The translations under genes were made by a program, and so were the position numbers. Under the pieces are notes generated by a model that made no database searches, was not told the DNA's origin, and saw only the letters and a list, made by a program, of their open reading frames with translations. Below, in pieces: positions 16,258 to 23,533 of a stretch of DNA of 64,000 nucleotides (its first letter is position 1; every line of letters begins with the position of its first letter). The stretch lies in the NCBI RefSeq assembly GCF_947502415.1, contig NZ_CANMZV010000021.1:16559-80558 (forward strand). Reading direction: 5' to 3'. Source of the stretch: an uncultured Photobacterium sp. Lineage in GTDB: Bacteria; Pseudomonadota; Gammaproteobacteria; Enterobacterales; Vibrionaceae.

Positions 16258-17445
16258 GTGAAGCAGTATGATGTTGTCATTGCCGGTGGGGCAATGGCGG
16301 GCGCGACACTGGCGGTAGCCCTTAATAACCTCAGCGGTGGTCGCTTGAAGGTTGCGGTGGTAGAAGCTGTTGCGCCCAAGCTCGATCAGCACCCGGGTTA
16401 TGATGCCCGGAGTATTGCTCTGTCTCTAGGATCGGCTAACTTATTGCAGGATATCGGTATTTGGCCGCAGGTGGCAGAACTTGCTACGCCGATTTCCCAT
16501 ATTCATGTCTCGGATCAGGGGCATGCCGGTATTGCCCATATTGATGCCGGTGAGCAGGGTGTTGATGCTTTGGGATATGTCGTTGAGTTGGCTGATGTGG
16601 GTACCTTGCTTCACAAGCAGCTTAATGATCTTGAGCAGGTTGACTTGCTTTGCCCGGCGATGATCACTGACATCTTGCGTAGCCAGGAAGCCGTTACCTT
16701 GACGTTGGAGCAGGGCGGTTCGATCAGCGGTAAGCTGCTGGTTACTGCTGATGGTGCTCTGTCGGGATGTTGTGACAGGTTGGGGATCGGCCGTAGTGAG
16801 TATGATTTCGGCCAAGTTGCTGTGATTGCCAATATTACAACGGCTGAAGTTCATAAGGGACGTGCGTTTGAGCGCTTCACACCTTACGGCCCGGTTGCTT
16901 TGCTGCCCATGTCGGAAGGCCGTAGCTCGCTGGTCTGGTGTATTCAGCCGGAAGAGCAGCAAAAAGTGCTGAGCTGGAGTGATGAACAGTTCTTGGCCGA
17001 GTTGCAAAAGGCTTTTGGCTGGCGTCTCGGACAATTGGTGAAAACCGGCTCACGCTGTGCTTATCCGCTACTCCTTCGCCAGGCCCAGCGGATCACCTCC
17101 CACCGGGTGACGGTGGTCGGCAATGCCGCCCAAACCTTGCACCCGATAGCCGGTCAGGGGTTCAATCTTGGGTTGCGTGATGTTATGACACTTGCTGAGG
17201 AAGTTGTGCGCGGGGTGGAAACTGGAGAGGATCCGGGCAGTACATCGGTTTTAAGCCGTTACCGCCAGCGCCGTGCGCCGGATCGCGAAGCGACGGTAGG
17301 CATGACATCAGGTCTGGTCGGACTGTTTGCCAACTGCAGCTTGCCGCTGGTGGTTGGCCGCAATACCGGACTGTTGGTGATGAGCCTTTTTGATACATTA
17401 AAAGCACCGCTGATACGGCGGGCAATGGGACAGGTAGAAAGATAA
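16258..17445 (+). CDS. ubiH: 2-octaprenyl-6-methoxyphenol hydroxylase
   Basis: FAD-dependent monooxygenase of ubiquinone synthesis, acting on the ring at the inner face of the membrane. The FAD motif VVIAGGAMAGATL lies near residues 6-18, a DG motif (TADGAL) near 164, and GNAAQTLHP near 288-296. The last replaces the usual GDAAH, as is characteristic of UbiH. It is 395 residues. Two GTG codons could start it. The one at 16258 has TAGGGAG at proper distance, whereas the one at 16252 overlaps that site. ubiI follows after two bases, so the pair is translated from one mRNA. Confidence 0.95.
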   Translation: MKQYDVVIAGGAMAGATLAVALNNLSGGRLKVAVVEAVAPKLDQHPGYDARSIALSLGSANLLQDIGIWPQVAELATPISHIHVSDQGHAGIAHIDAGEQGVDALGYVVELADVGTLLHKQLNDLEQVDLLCPAMITDILRSQEAVTLTLEQGGSISGKLLVTADGALSGCCDRLGIGRSEYDFGQVAVIANITTAEVHKGRAFERFTPYGPVALLPMSEGRSSLVWCIQPEEQQKVLSWSDEQFLAELQKAFGWRLGQLVKTGSRCAYPLLLRQAQRITSHRVTVVGNAAQTLHPIAGQGFNLGLRDVMTLAEEVVRGVETGEDPGSTSVLSRYRQRRAPDREATVGMTSGLVGLFANCSLPLVVGRNTGLLVMSLFDTLKAPLIRRAMGQVER

Positions 17446-17447
17446 TA

Positions 17448-18656
17448 ATGATGCAAAGTGTTGATGTTGCCATTATCGGCGGCGGCATGGTGGGGTTAGC
17501 CCTGGCTGCGGCGCTTGCCGATACCGAGCTGCGTGTTGCTGTAATTGAAGGCAAGTTGCCTGAGCCTGAACTGGCACCATTGCCGGATTTGCGTGTCTCG
17601 GCTCTGAGCCGAGCCAGTGAGCGTATATTGCGCCGTGTCGGAGCCTGGCCTGGAATTGAATCGCGTCGCCTGAGCCCATACGGAAAAATGCAGGTTTGGG
17701 AGCAGGACAGCTTCGCCAGTATCGAATTTGATGCGGCACGCCTGGCTCAGCCGAATTTGGGACATATTGTCGAAAATCGGGTGATCCAGCTGGCTTTGCT
17801 GGAGCGGATCCAGCAATTGCCTAATGTGACGTTGCTGGCACCGGAACACTGTCAGAACATTGCCTTTGGTGAGAGTGAAGCCTGGCTGAGTCTGGCATCA
17901 GGCAAGAGCCTGACCGCCAAGCTGGTAGTTGGTGCTGATGGTGCGAATTCCTGGCTCCGTAGCCAATTGGATATCCCGTTGACTCATTGGGACTACGGCC
18001 ACAGTGCGGTAGTTGCCAATATTCGTTGCAGCGAAGTTCATGCAGAGACAGCCCGTCAGATATTTCGCCCGAAGGGGCCTTTGGCTTTTCTGCCGTTACC
18101 GGAAAAAGATTTGTGCTCGATTGTCTGGTCACTGCCGCCGCTTGAAGCTGAGCATCTTTGTGACTTGAGCGACGAGGAGTTTAACAAGGTACTGACTGCC
18201 GCGTTTGATCATCGACTTGGCCTTTGCAAAGTGGAAGGTGCTCGTCAGGCATTTCCGCTGAGGATGCGTTATGCCCGTGATTTTGTGCGTGAGCGTGTTG
18301 CTTTGGTGGGAGATGCCGCCCATACCATCCACCCACTGGCGGGTCAGGGGGTAAATTTGGGACTGCTTGACGCTGCCAGCCTGGCACAGGAATTAAAGGC
18401 CCTGTGGCAACAAGAGCAAGACATTGGCAAGAAGGCAAACCTGCGCAATTACGAGCGTTGGCGTAAAGCGGAAGCGGCCAAGATGATCACGACAATGCAG
18501 GCATTTCGTGATTTGTTTGACGGTAGCAGCCCGGCGAAAAAATTGGTGCGTGATATTGGTATGTTTATTGCCGATAAGGCTCCTGGCGTGAAAGATGAAT
18601 TTATGCGCCGTGCCCTGGGTCTGACCGGTGACTTACCGGATCTGGCTAAGCCATAA
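17448..18656 (+). CDS. ubiI: 2-octaprenylphenol hydroxylase (VisC)
   Basis: Paralogue of UbiH that adds the C5 hydroxyl in ubiquinone synthesis; formerly visC. It is 402 residues. The Rossmann motif GGGMVG is at 11-16, ADGANS near 163-168, and the FAD ribityl motif GDAAHTIHPLAGQG at 288-301. Tandem ATG codons open the gene two bases after ubiH. A terminator follows. In E. coli gcvTHP comes next; here only gcvH is found downstream. Confidence 0.95.
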   Translation: MMQSVDVAIIGGGMVGLALAAALADTELRVAVIEGKLPEPELAPLPDLRVSALSRASERILRRVGAWPGIESRRLSPYGKMQVWEQDSFASIEFDAARLAQPNLGHIVENRVIQLALLERIQQLPNVTLLAPEHCQNIAFGESEAWLSLASGKSLTAKLVVGADGANSWLRSQLDIPLTHWDYGHSAVVANIRCSEVHAETARQIFRPKGPLAFLPLPEKDLCSIVWSLPPLEAEHLCDLSDEEFNKVLTAAFDHRLGLCKVEGARQAFPLRMRYARDFVRERVALVGDAAHTIHPLAGQGVNLGLLDAASLAQELKALWQQEQDIGKKANLRNYERWRKAEAAKMITTMQAFRDLFDGSSPAKKLVRDIGMFIADKAPGVKDEFMRRALGLTGDLPDLAKP

Positions 18657-18685
18657 GTTGTGTGAGCTGTAACTTTAGAGTTAGA

Positions 18686-18712
18686 AACCGTCTCTCAGGA
18701 GGCGGTTTTTTT
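18686..18712 (+). terminator. ubiI terminator
   Basis: AACCGTCTC (18686-18694) pairs with GAGGCGGTT (18699-18707) around TCAG, with one G-T wobble pair. A T-run follows. Confidence 0.9.
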
Positions 18713-18910
18713 ATGGGTCATTAATTTATAGGGATTATTTGATCACACTTTGATTTTTTTCACCTACAGTAAATAACAGGAAAACTAGTCCGATGGACTA
18801 AATTATGATCGCAGCCATGTCAGTTTGAGGAGCTGTACCTGTGTTTTATTCTCTGCATTTATCTCTATGAACGTTAGGTGATAGGCAGGTTTTCATAAGG
18901 AAGTTTCACC

Positions 18911-19303
18911 ATGAGCTATATTCCCTCTGAGTTGAAGTATACCAATACCCATGAGTGGGTACGTCCTGAAGGTGGTGGTGTGTTTACCGTCGGTCTTACT
19001 GATCATGCCCAGTCGTTACTGGGAGATATGGTTTTTGTTGATTTGCCTGAGCTGGATGCGGCAACGGAAGCAGGAGAGGACTGCGCCATTGCTGAATCAG
19101 TTAAAGCTGCATCGGATGTCTATGCGCCGCTGACAGGGCTTGTGGTTGCGGTTAATGAGGATTTGGAAAACTCCCCAGAACTGCTCAATAGCGATCCATA
19201 TGGTGATGGGTGGTTATTTCAGATCAAGGTGGAGGATGAAAGTGAATTTGCGGATTTACTTGATGCGGATAACTACCTCGATCTGGTTGATGAATCAGAG
19301 TAG
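18911..19303 (+). CDS. gcvH: Glycine cleavage system H protein
   Basis: Lipoyl carrier protein that shuttles the methylamine group between the P, T and L proteins of glycine cleavage. It is 130 residues (E. coli 129). The lipoylated lysine is K65 in AESVKAASD. The N-terminal TNTHEWV is typical. It stands alone: neither gcvT nor gcvP lies beside it, although the enteric gcvTHP operon occupies this place after ubiI. It must rely on partners encoded elsewhere, or serve mainly as a lipoyl donor. An AAGGAAG site precedes the ATG. Confidence 0.96.
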   Translation: MSYIPSELKYTNTHEWVRPEGGGVFTVGLTDHAQSLLGDMVFVDLPELDAATEAGEDCAIAESVKAASDVYAPLTGLVVAVNEDLENSPELLNSDPYGDGWLFQIKVEDESEFADLLDADNYLDLVDESE

Positions 19304-19309
19304 CCAGTG

Positions 19310-19343
19310 AAAAAAGCAAAGCCCACAACAATAGTGGGCTTTG
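19310..19343. terminator. Terminator between gcvH and ytfK
   Basis: CAAAGCCCAC (19317-19326) pairs with GTGGGCTTTG (19334-19343). On the minus strand it is followed by CTTTTTT, so it suits ytfK best; it can also slow transcripts from gcvH. Confidence 0.75.
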
Positions 19344-19370
19344 GTTAGTAGAAAAAGAATTTTACTGACG

Positions 19371-19574
19371 TTACGTGAATTCTTTGAGGCGTTTTATTTC
19401 TCGGTTAATTTCATTCACTGTCTGAAAATGTCGTTGCTGAGCTTTGACTGGCACAAGCAACATTCCGTTGTTGAATTCATAGCCTCCTCGGCCATCAATG
19501 TAGATCCTTCCACTAAATAAACGGCTTACATGCTTTGCGATTAATTGGGGCACGTAGCGTTTGAACATGCGCAT
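19371..19574 (-). CDS. ytfK: YtfK-like (DUF1107) protein
   Basis: A 67-residue basic protein matching E. coli YtfK (68 residues) in pattern: MxxFxRYxPxxxAKxVxxLFxGRxYI at the start, then a glycine-rich turn with YEFNNGMLLVP, and a C-terminal helix (VNEINREIKRL). In E. coli YtfK stimulates (p)ppGpp synthesis by SpoT during phosphate or fatty-acid starvation. Two starts are possible (ATG 19574 or 19568); AAGG lies 11 bases before the first. relA is encoded in this window at 41142. Confidence 0.88.
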   Translation of the reverse strand: MRMFKRYVPQLIAKHVSRLFSGRIYIDGRGGYEFNNGMLLVPVKAQQRHFQTVNEINREIKRLKEFT

Positions 19575-20067
19575 ATTTTGTCAGCCTTGTCTAAGTTTCG
19601 AACGGGGCGATTGTAAGGTAAACACTGTGAAAGTTTTGTGACTATTCCAGCATAATATCGATGTTAAATTTAACTGAGTGGTTTATTTTTTGTTGTCTTC
19701 TGAAATCAACAGAATAATGCTCTGTTAATTCCATCTTTAAAATAATAAATATGAATTAAAAATTATTCTCGTCAATGTGATTGAAGCGAATTATTAATTG
19801 ATAATTATGACGTTATCTTCACTTTTTCAGTAATGGCGCGGTTATTAGTTTGGACGGGTATCGCTTTTTTACTGCTTTTTTATGAACTGGATTTTTTTGT
19901 TATCGGGTTATATCAGAGTTTTATTCTGAATTTACTCTCTGGTCTGAGTTGTTCCTATCTCCGCTCTTTTTTCTACCTCTTTACATTTTTCTGTCTTAGA
20001 TCAAAAAAAGTTTTTGGCATACGCCAATAATATAACTGTTATTGGCATATGCCAGAAAGAGGATGTA
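19575..20067. other. AT-rich intergenic region before the UPF0251 operon
   Basis: A 493-bp AT-rich gap. It includes a 65-codon frame at 19833-20030 with leucine/phenylalanine-rich content but no ribosome-binding site, and this frame runs into the operator; it is not called as a gene. The only strong structure is the pair of palindromes at 20014-20055. Confidence 0.65.
20014..20055. promoter_or_regulatory. Twin palindromic operators of the UPF0251 operon
   Basis: TTGGCATACGCCAA (20014-20027) and TTGGCATATGCCAG (20042-20055) are near-identical palindromes 28 bp apart centre to centre. The second ends 12 bp before the start codon of a helix-turn-helix regulator. Placement suggests autoregulation by that protein. 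The spacing is not a whole number of helical turns. A core promoter could not be fixed. Confidence 0.8.
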
Positions 20068-20409
20068 ATGCCCAGACCCAAAAAAGAGCGCCGGATTGGC
20101 TGTCGCCCGGCTCATAGTTGCTTTAAGCCAAATGGTATACCGATGTCGCAGCTCGACAGTATTGCACTGGCTCCCGATGAGCTAGAAGCGATCCGGCTGG
20201 TGGATTTAAACGGCCTGAATCAACAGGCTGCAGCTCAGGAGCTGGGTGTTTCTCGGCAGACACTCGGCAATATCGTTGCCAGTGCCAGGCATAAGGTTGC
20301 GCAGGCCCTGGTTAAGGGGATGGCCCTGGAACTTCAGCCTGTCTCGCAACAATCACTCATTGGCGGAGTCGATGAACAATGTTCTTCGGCCCATAAACAG
20401 GACAAATAA
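20068..20409 (+). CDS. UPF0251 (DUF134) family DNA-binding regulator
   Basis: A 113-residue protein of the UPF0251/DUF134 family. The N-terminus is MPRPKKERRIGCRP with cysteines at 12 and 18. A sigma-region-4-like helix-turn-helix follows at about 47-82 (LNQQAAAQELGVSRQTLGNIV). Members often sit beside NifX-like iron-cofactor genes, as here. The frame extends upstream through the operator, but the ATG at 20068 has a clear AGAGGA site. The next gene starts one base after its stop. It probably binds the two palindromes just upstream and controls its own operon; the signal sensed is unknown, and the cysteines could hold metal or an iron-sulfur cluster. Confidence 0.85.
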   Translation: MPRPKKERRIGCRPAHSCFKPNGIPMSQLDSIALAPDELEAIRLVDLNGLNQQAAAQELGVSRQTLGNIVASARHKVAQALVKGMALELQPVSQQSLIGGVDEQCSSAHKQDK

Positions 20410-20410
20410 A

Positions 20411-20908
20411 ATGTCGTTAGCAATAGCAATTACACCTCGCAGCGAGGTTGCAGGTCATTTTGGCAAGGCTGCTGCCTTCTTGGTTTTTGATGATGCGGGA
20501 CAACTGATTCATCAACTGGATAATCGCGGTAGCCGGGAAATCGGCTGCAAGCATAAAAAAATGCTCCAGCGTCAGCTTGGCGATCTTGGAGTAAGAGAAA
20601 TTGTTCTCGGTAATGTCGGCCAGCGCTCATTGGCTCGCTTGCTTAATGCTGGTTTCAAGATCAGCCGGGTACCACCACGCAGCCCTGTATCCATGGTGCT
20701 TGATGGTGAGGTAGCTCGTGAAGAGTTAACTGCACCGGAGCAGGGCCGTCCTTGTAAGCGTGAAAAGGGCGATTGCGGCTGTGGCTGTGGCTGTGGCAGT
20801 AAGAAAAAAGCCCAGCCAGCGAAAGTTGGCACTATGATGCATAGAAGAGGGATGAACAGAAAGATGAGCCTATCCGGTCTGAATAAGATTGGAGGGTTGA
20901 AGTTATGA
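20411..20908 (+). CDS. NifX/dinitrogenase-cofactor-domain protein with Cys-Gly tail
   Basis: A 165-residue protein with an N-terminal NifX/NifB-type (dinitrogenase iron-molybdenum cofactor) fold: MSLAIAITPRSEVAGHFGKA, then VFDDAGQL and the GVREIVLGNVGQRSLARLL loop (60-78). Such domains carry Fe-S or Mo-Fe-S clusters. A linker ends in a striking Cys-Gly run (DCGCGCGCGS, 121-130; C122, C124, C126, C128) plus C115. A basic, methionine-rich tail follows. No nif genes are nearby, so nitrogen fixation is not implied. The ATG at 20411 is one base after the regulator. Its stop overlaps the next start (ATGA), so the three genes are translationally coupled. Confidence 0.82.
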   Translation: MSLAIAITPRSEVAGHFGKAAAFLVFDDAGQLIHQLDNRGSREIGCKHKKMLQRQLGDLGVREIVLGNVGQRSLARLLNAGFKISRVPPRSPVSMVLDGEVAREELTAPEQGRPCKREKGDCGCGCGCGSKKKAQPAKVGTMMHRRGMNRKMSLSGLNKIGGLKL

Positions 20909-21102
20909 CATTATTGCTTACGCTAATGATTTTTCTGCTGGTAATTGTAGCAATGGCCATCGGTTGGATTATTAAGAAGAAGACTATCTCGGGCAGCTGC
21001 GGCGGTTTGGCGAGCGTTGGTATCGACAGAGAATGCGATTGCGAAGAGACTTGTGAAACTCACCAGTTGTACCAGATCCAGGAACCACAGAAAAAGCGTT
21101 AG
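20905..21102 (+). CDS. NqrM-like (DUF539) membrane protein
   Basis: A 65-residue protein with one membrane helix (about 3-24) followed by a short cytosolic part bearing four cysteines: GSCGGL (C32) and CDCEETC (C44, C46, C50). This is the pattern of NqrM, which in Vibrio harveyi is needed to mature the Na+-translocating NADH:quinone oxidoreductase by supplying iron for a Cys4 site in NqrD/NqrE. NqrM is normally encoded after nqrA-F and apbE. Here it is the last gene of the UPF0251-NifX operon, overlapping the previous stop by four bases. It may be the only NqrM or a paralogue for another membrane iron site. Confidence 0.8.
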   Translation: MTLLLTLMIFLLVIVAMAIGWIIKKKTISGSCGGLASVGIDRECDCEETCETHQLYQIQEPQKKR

Positions 21103-21103
21103 T

Positions 21104-21131
21104 AAAAAGCAGGGGCAACCCTGCTTTTTTT
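21104..21131 (+). terminator. Terminator of the UPF0251-NifX-NqrM operon
   Basis: GCAGGG (21109-21114) pairs with CCCTGC (21119-21124) around GCAA. A-runs precede it and seven T follow; it is also usable by the convergent YbaK-type gene. Confidence 0.92.
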
Positions 21132-21134
21132 GTC

Positions 21135-21596
21135 CTAGCGGCAGATATCAGCGAACATTGGGTCGCAGAGCAACAACAGATCGTCGGTATCAAGCTCAAT
21201 ACCTGCCATGCGGTCTCCGCTGCTGATATTGACGCGTGAGTGATGAGTGATGCTATGGTCGAAAATCACCGGCAGTGGCTTTTTCAGTCCGACTGGTGCC
21301 ACGGTGCCGATCACCAGTCCCGTCACTTTTTCCACATCACTGGCATCGGCGCAGGTCATACGGCGGCAGCCGAACATGGCCCGGACTTTCTTGGGATCGA
21401 CTTGAGCAGGTCCTGGCACACAGGCAAGGACGTGGAAGCCTCCCATATCCCGCAGCAGGATAGATTTCACCATTTGCTGTGGGTCGACGCCACGCTCTTG
21501 TGCCGCTTCTTCGATGGTTTTGGCTGGTTTGGTGTGAGGAAGAAGTCGGTACTCGACGCCTTCTTGTTCCAAATAAATAATTACAGGTGTTTGCAT
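21135..21596 (-). CDS. YbaK/EbsC-type aminoacyl-tRNA deacylase domain protein
   Basis: A 153-residue YbaK/prolyl-tRNA-synthetase-associated domain protein. Family features are MVKSILLRD (42-50), VDPKKVRA, and VIGTVAPVGLKKPLPV near 95-110 where the editing lysine and GxxxP loop lie. It is likely a trans-editing factor acting on mischarged tRNA; the substrate is not known. It is clearly different in sequence from the copy at 9281. It starts at ATG 21596, three bases after ygfZ, and is probably co-transcribed with it. Confidence 0.83.
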   Translation of the reverse strand: MQTPVIIYLEQEGVEYRLLPHTKPAKTIEEAAQERGVDPQQMVKSILLRDMGGFHVLACVPGPAQVDPKKVRAMFGCRRMTCADASDVEKVTGLVIGTVAPVGLKKPLPVIFDHSITHHSRVNISSGDRMAGIELDTDDLLLLCDPMFADICR

Positions 21597-21599
21597 GGC

Positions 21600-22580
21600 T
21601 TACTGATTATCTTCCAGCGAGTATGGTAGCGGTTGCTTTTGCCATAGTGCTTTCTGATCGGCCAGACGGAACTGGGTGTCTTCATCCAGATCATTGGGTA
21701 AGCCAACCAAGGCAATGGCTTGACCATCGGCAAATTGGTAGGCAGTGATAACCGTTCCGCCCTTGCGCCAGTTTTCACCGACACTGCGTTCTAGGCTATC
21801 CCCTGCCTGCGGGCACTCATCAGCTGTTCCGCTGACGATATACATAGCGCGTTTATTGGTACCACGGTATTTGGCGCGAGCGACTGTTTCCTGGCCGGTA
21901 TAGCAGCCTTTTTTGAAGCTAATGCCGTCAACGGCTTGCAGGTTCATTGCCTGAGGAATGAATTCCAGCTCAGTCGCTGCCTCGATTCGAGGAATCGCAT
22001 GTTGGATATCGTACAGATCCCACAATGTGCTGTCCGATAGCTCAGCCCCCGGAGCCAGACGATTGGCCAGGGGGGCGGCTTCTTCTGGCGTGATTGCGAT
22101 CAGCCAGCGTTGCTCGTCAATTTTGACCGCGGTGCCGTTTGCAAATGGACGAACATTACCTTCACCGCCTAGCTCGCGATCAATGACTGCTGTGGCTTGG
22201 TTACCAGTCAGGCCTAGCAGGATATCGTTGCTCTGCTCAATATCTACTTTGGAGAATACGGCATATTTTTTGAGTTCCAGTAGTTGGGTTGCCATCACGC
22301 TTTGGCGTTGCAGCAGGGCGTAGCTGTCGCGGTGATGGAACAGGCGAAATACGGTGCGCATTTTCCCTTTGGCATCGCAGTGGGCGCCGAAGGTTGATTC
22401 GTCTGCAGTCAGAGCCACAACATCACAGGTGACTTGTCCTTGTAGGTAGGATTTCTTGTCTTCTCCGAACAGGGTGACCAGACCCCAGTCAGCGAGGTCG
22501 ACCAGCGCCAGATCCGGTAGGTTATCTTGCGCAGTAAGGGCAATTTTTTTGAAGTTCAAGGCATTTGACCAGGTGCTCAT
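21600..22580 (-). CDS. ygfZ: tRNA-modifying, folate-binding protein YgfZ
   Basis: Folate-dependent protein of 326 residues that supports iron-sulfur enzymes such as MiaB; homologue of mitochondrial IBA57. The signature KGCYTGQE is at 224-231 and includes the conserved cysteine. The N-terminal part is a GcvT-like fold (LQGQVTCDV). An upstream TTG would add 17 residues, but the ATG at 22580 has GGAT at good distance and fits the family. It is divergent from sdhE, as in E. coli. Together with the neighbouring NifX/NqrM genes it makes this stretch rich in iron-sulfur functions. Confidence 0.94.
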   Translation of the reverse strand: MSTWSNALNFKKIALTAQDNLPDLALVDLADWGLVTLFGEDKKSYLQGQVTCDVVALTADESTFGAHCDAKGKMRTVFRLFHHRDSYALLQRQSVMATQLLELKKYAVFSKVDIEQSNDILLGLTGNQATAVIDRELGGEGNVRPFANGTAVKIDEQRWLIAITPEEAAPLANRLAPGAELSDSTLWDLYDIQHAIPRIEAATELEFIPQAMNLQAVDGISFKKGCYTGQETVARAKYRGTNKRAMYIVSGTADECPQAGDSLERSVGENWRKGGTVITAYQFADGQAIALVGLPNDLDEDTQFRLADQKALWQKQPLPYSLEDNQ

Positions 22581-22869
22581 AGGGTATCCATGATTTGCTG
22601 GTAACTTGTCGGGATATCCCGAATTTGGCAATAGGTGACAGGCGAATAGGGACCGGCAAGTTACGTCTTTAAGTGAATGTTATTTTTCCTGCTATGTTAA
22701 AACGCTGGCTGGCATTTGTCAGCCCAAATACCTGATTCGTTAGATGGGTTATTTTGATCTTAGATCTCATCTTGGCGCTTTGCTTGTTCTTGCGCATGGT
22801 CGGTGTAAATTCTGACTGTTAGTATTGGGTCAATTGGATAAACGACCATGTTGAACGTTGAGGTTGTAT

Positions 22870-23130
22870 ATGTTGAGTGCCGATGAAAAAGCACGAGTGA
22901 AGTGGGCATGCCGTCGCGGTATGCTGGAATTGGATGTACTTATCATGCCGTTCTTTGAAGAGTGCTTTGATGAACTGTCTGAGCAGGAACAACAGGATTT
23001 CGTCTCATTGCTGACATGTGATGATCCAGACCTGTTTACCTGGATGATGAAGCATGGCCGAAGCGACAACCCAGCTCATGCGGCAATGGTGGACAAGATT
23101 GTTGCCCACAACAACAGCAAGCTTCGTTGA
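22870..23130 (+). CDS. sdhE: FAD assembly factor SdhE
   Basis: Small protein (86 residues) that promotes covalent FAD attachment to succinate dehydrogenase and fumarate reductase. The conserved RRGM motif is at 15-18 (WACRRGMLELD), followed by IMPFFEECFDEL. E. coli SdhE is 88 residues. The frame can be pushed four codons upstream to a TTG, but the ATG at 22870 has GAGG seven bases before and matches the family. ygfX overlaps its end, and the pair is conserved. Confidence 0.94.
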   Translation: MLSADEKARVKWACRRGMLELDVLIMPFFEECFDELSEQEQQDFVSLLTCDDPDLFTWMMKHGRSDNPAHAAMVDKIVAHNNSKLR

Positions 23131-23533
23131 TTTTGAGCTAGCTCCCTCCCGCCTTTCTGCTGCCGCGCTGGCTTGCCTTTATTCCTGTGTGGCAGTTTTA
23201 CTGTTCTTTTCCTGGCTCCACACCTCCCTTCCTTTACCTATTGTTTTCTGTTGCCTTGATATGCTGATGCATGAATGGTTGACGCTGCATGTTTGCCGCC
23301 ATTCGCTGCAGGGGCGTTTAGTTGTCAGTATGAGTGGAGATGTTCGTTGGCAGCAGGAGAAGTGGCATATCGACAGGGTGAAAATCCGCAATCGCTATTT
23401 CTTGTTGCTGCACATTCGTCGCCCGGGACAGGTTCGCTGGCTGTTGGTTTGTCACGATGCCTGCGATGAGCGTTCATATCGTGCACTATCTTTGATTTGT
23501 TACAGTGCTGTGAATTTTAGCAGTTCTGAATAA
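23078..23533 (+). CDS. ygfX: YgfX (CptA-like) membrane protein
   Basis: Homologue of E. coli YgfX (135 residues), a small inner-membrane protein encoded with sdhE and once proposed as a cytoskeleton-targeting toxin. FELAPSRLSAAAL, two hydrophobic helices (about 27-60) and the C-terminal GDVRWQQEKWHI and RRPGQVRWLLV segments fit the family. The start is uncertain: ATG 23054 or 23078, or TTG 23099 or 23102 behind GGTGGA. All overlap sdhE. The ATG at 23078 is used here as a compromise. Confidence 0.75.
   Translation: MRQWWTRLLPTTTASFVDFELAPSRLSAAALACLYSCVAVLLFFSWLHTSLPLPIVFCCLDMLMHEWLTLHVCRHSLQGRLVVSMSGDVRWQQEKWHIDRVKIRNRYFLLLHIRRPGQVRWLLVCHDACDERSYRALSLICYSAVNFSSSE

Noticed and set aside
18720..18910. 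Possible glycine riboswitch before gcvH
   Set aside because: No match to the paired glycine aptamer blocks; only a small TAGTCC/GGACTA stem is visible.
19833..20030. 65-codon hydrophobic frame in the AT-rich gap before the UPF0251 gene
   Set aside because: No ribosome-binding site, phenylalanine/leucine content expected from T-rich DNA, and it runs into the operator palindrome.
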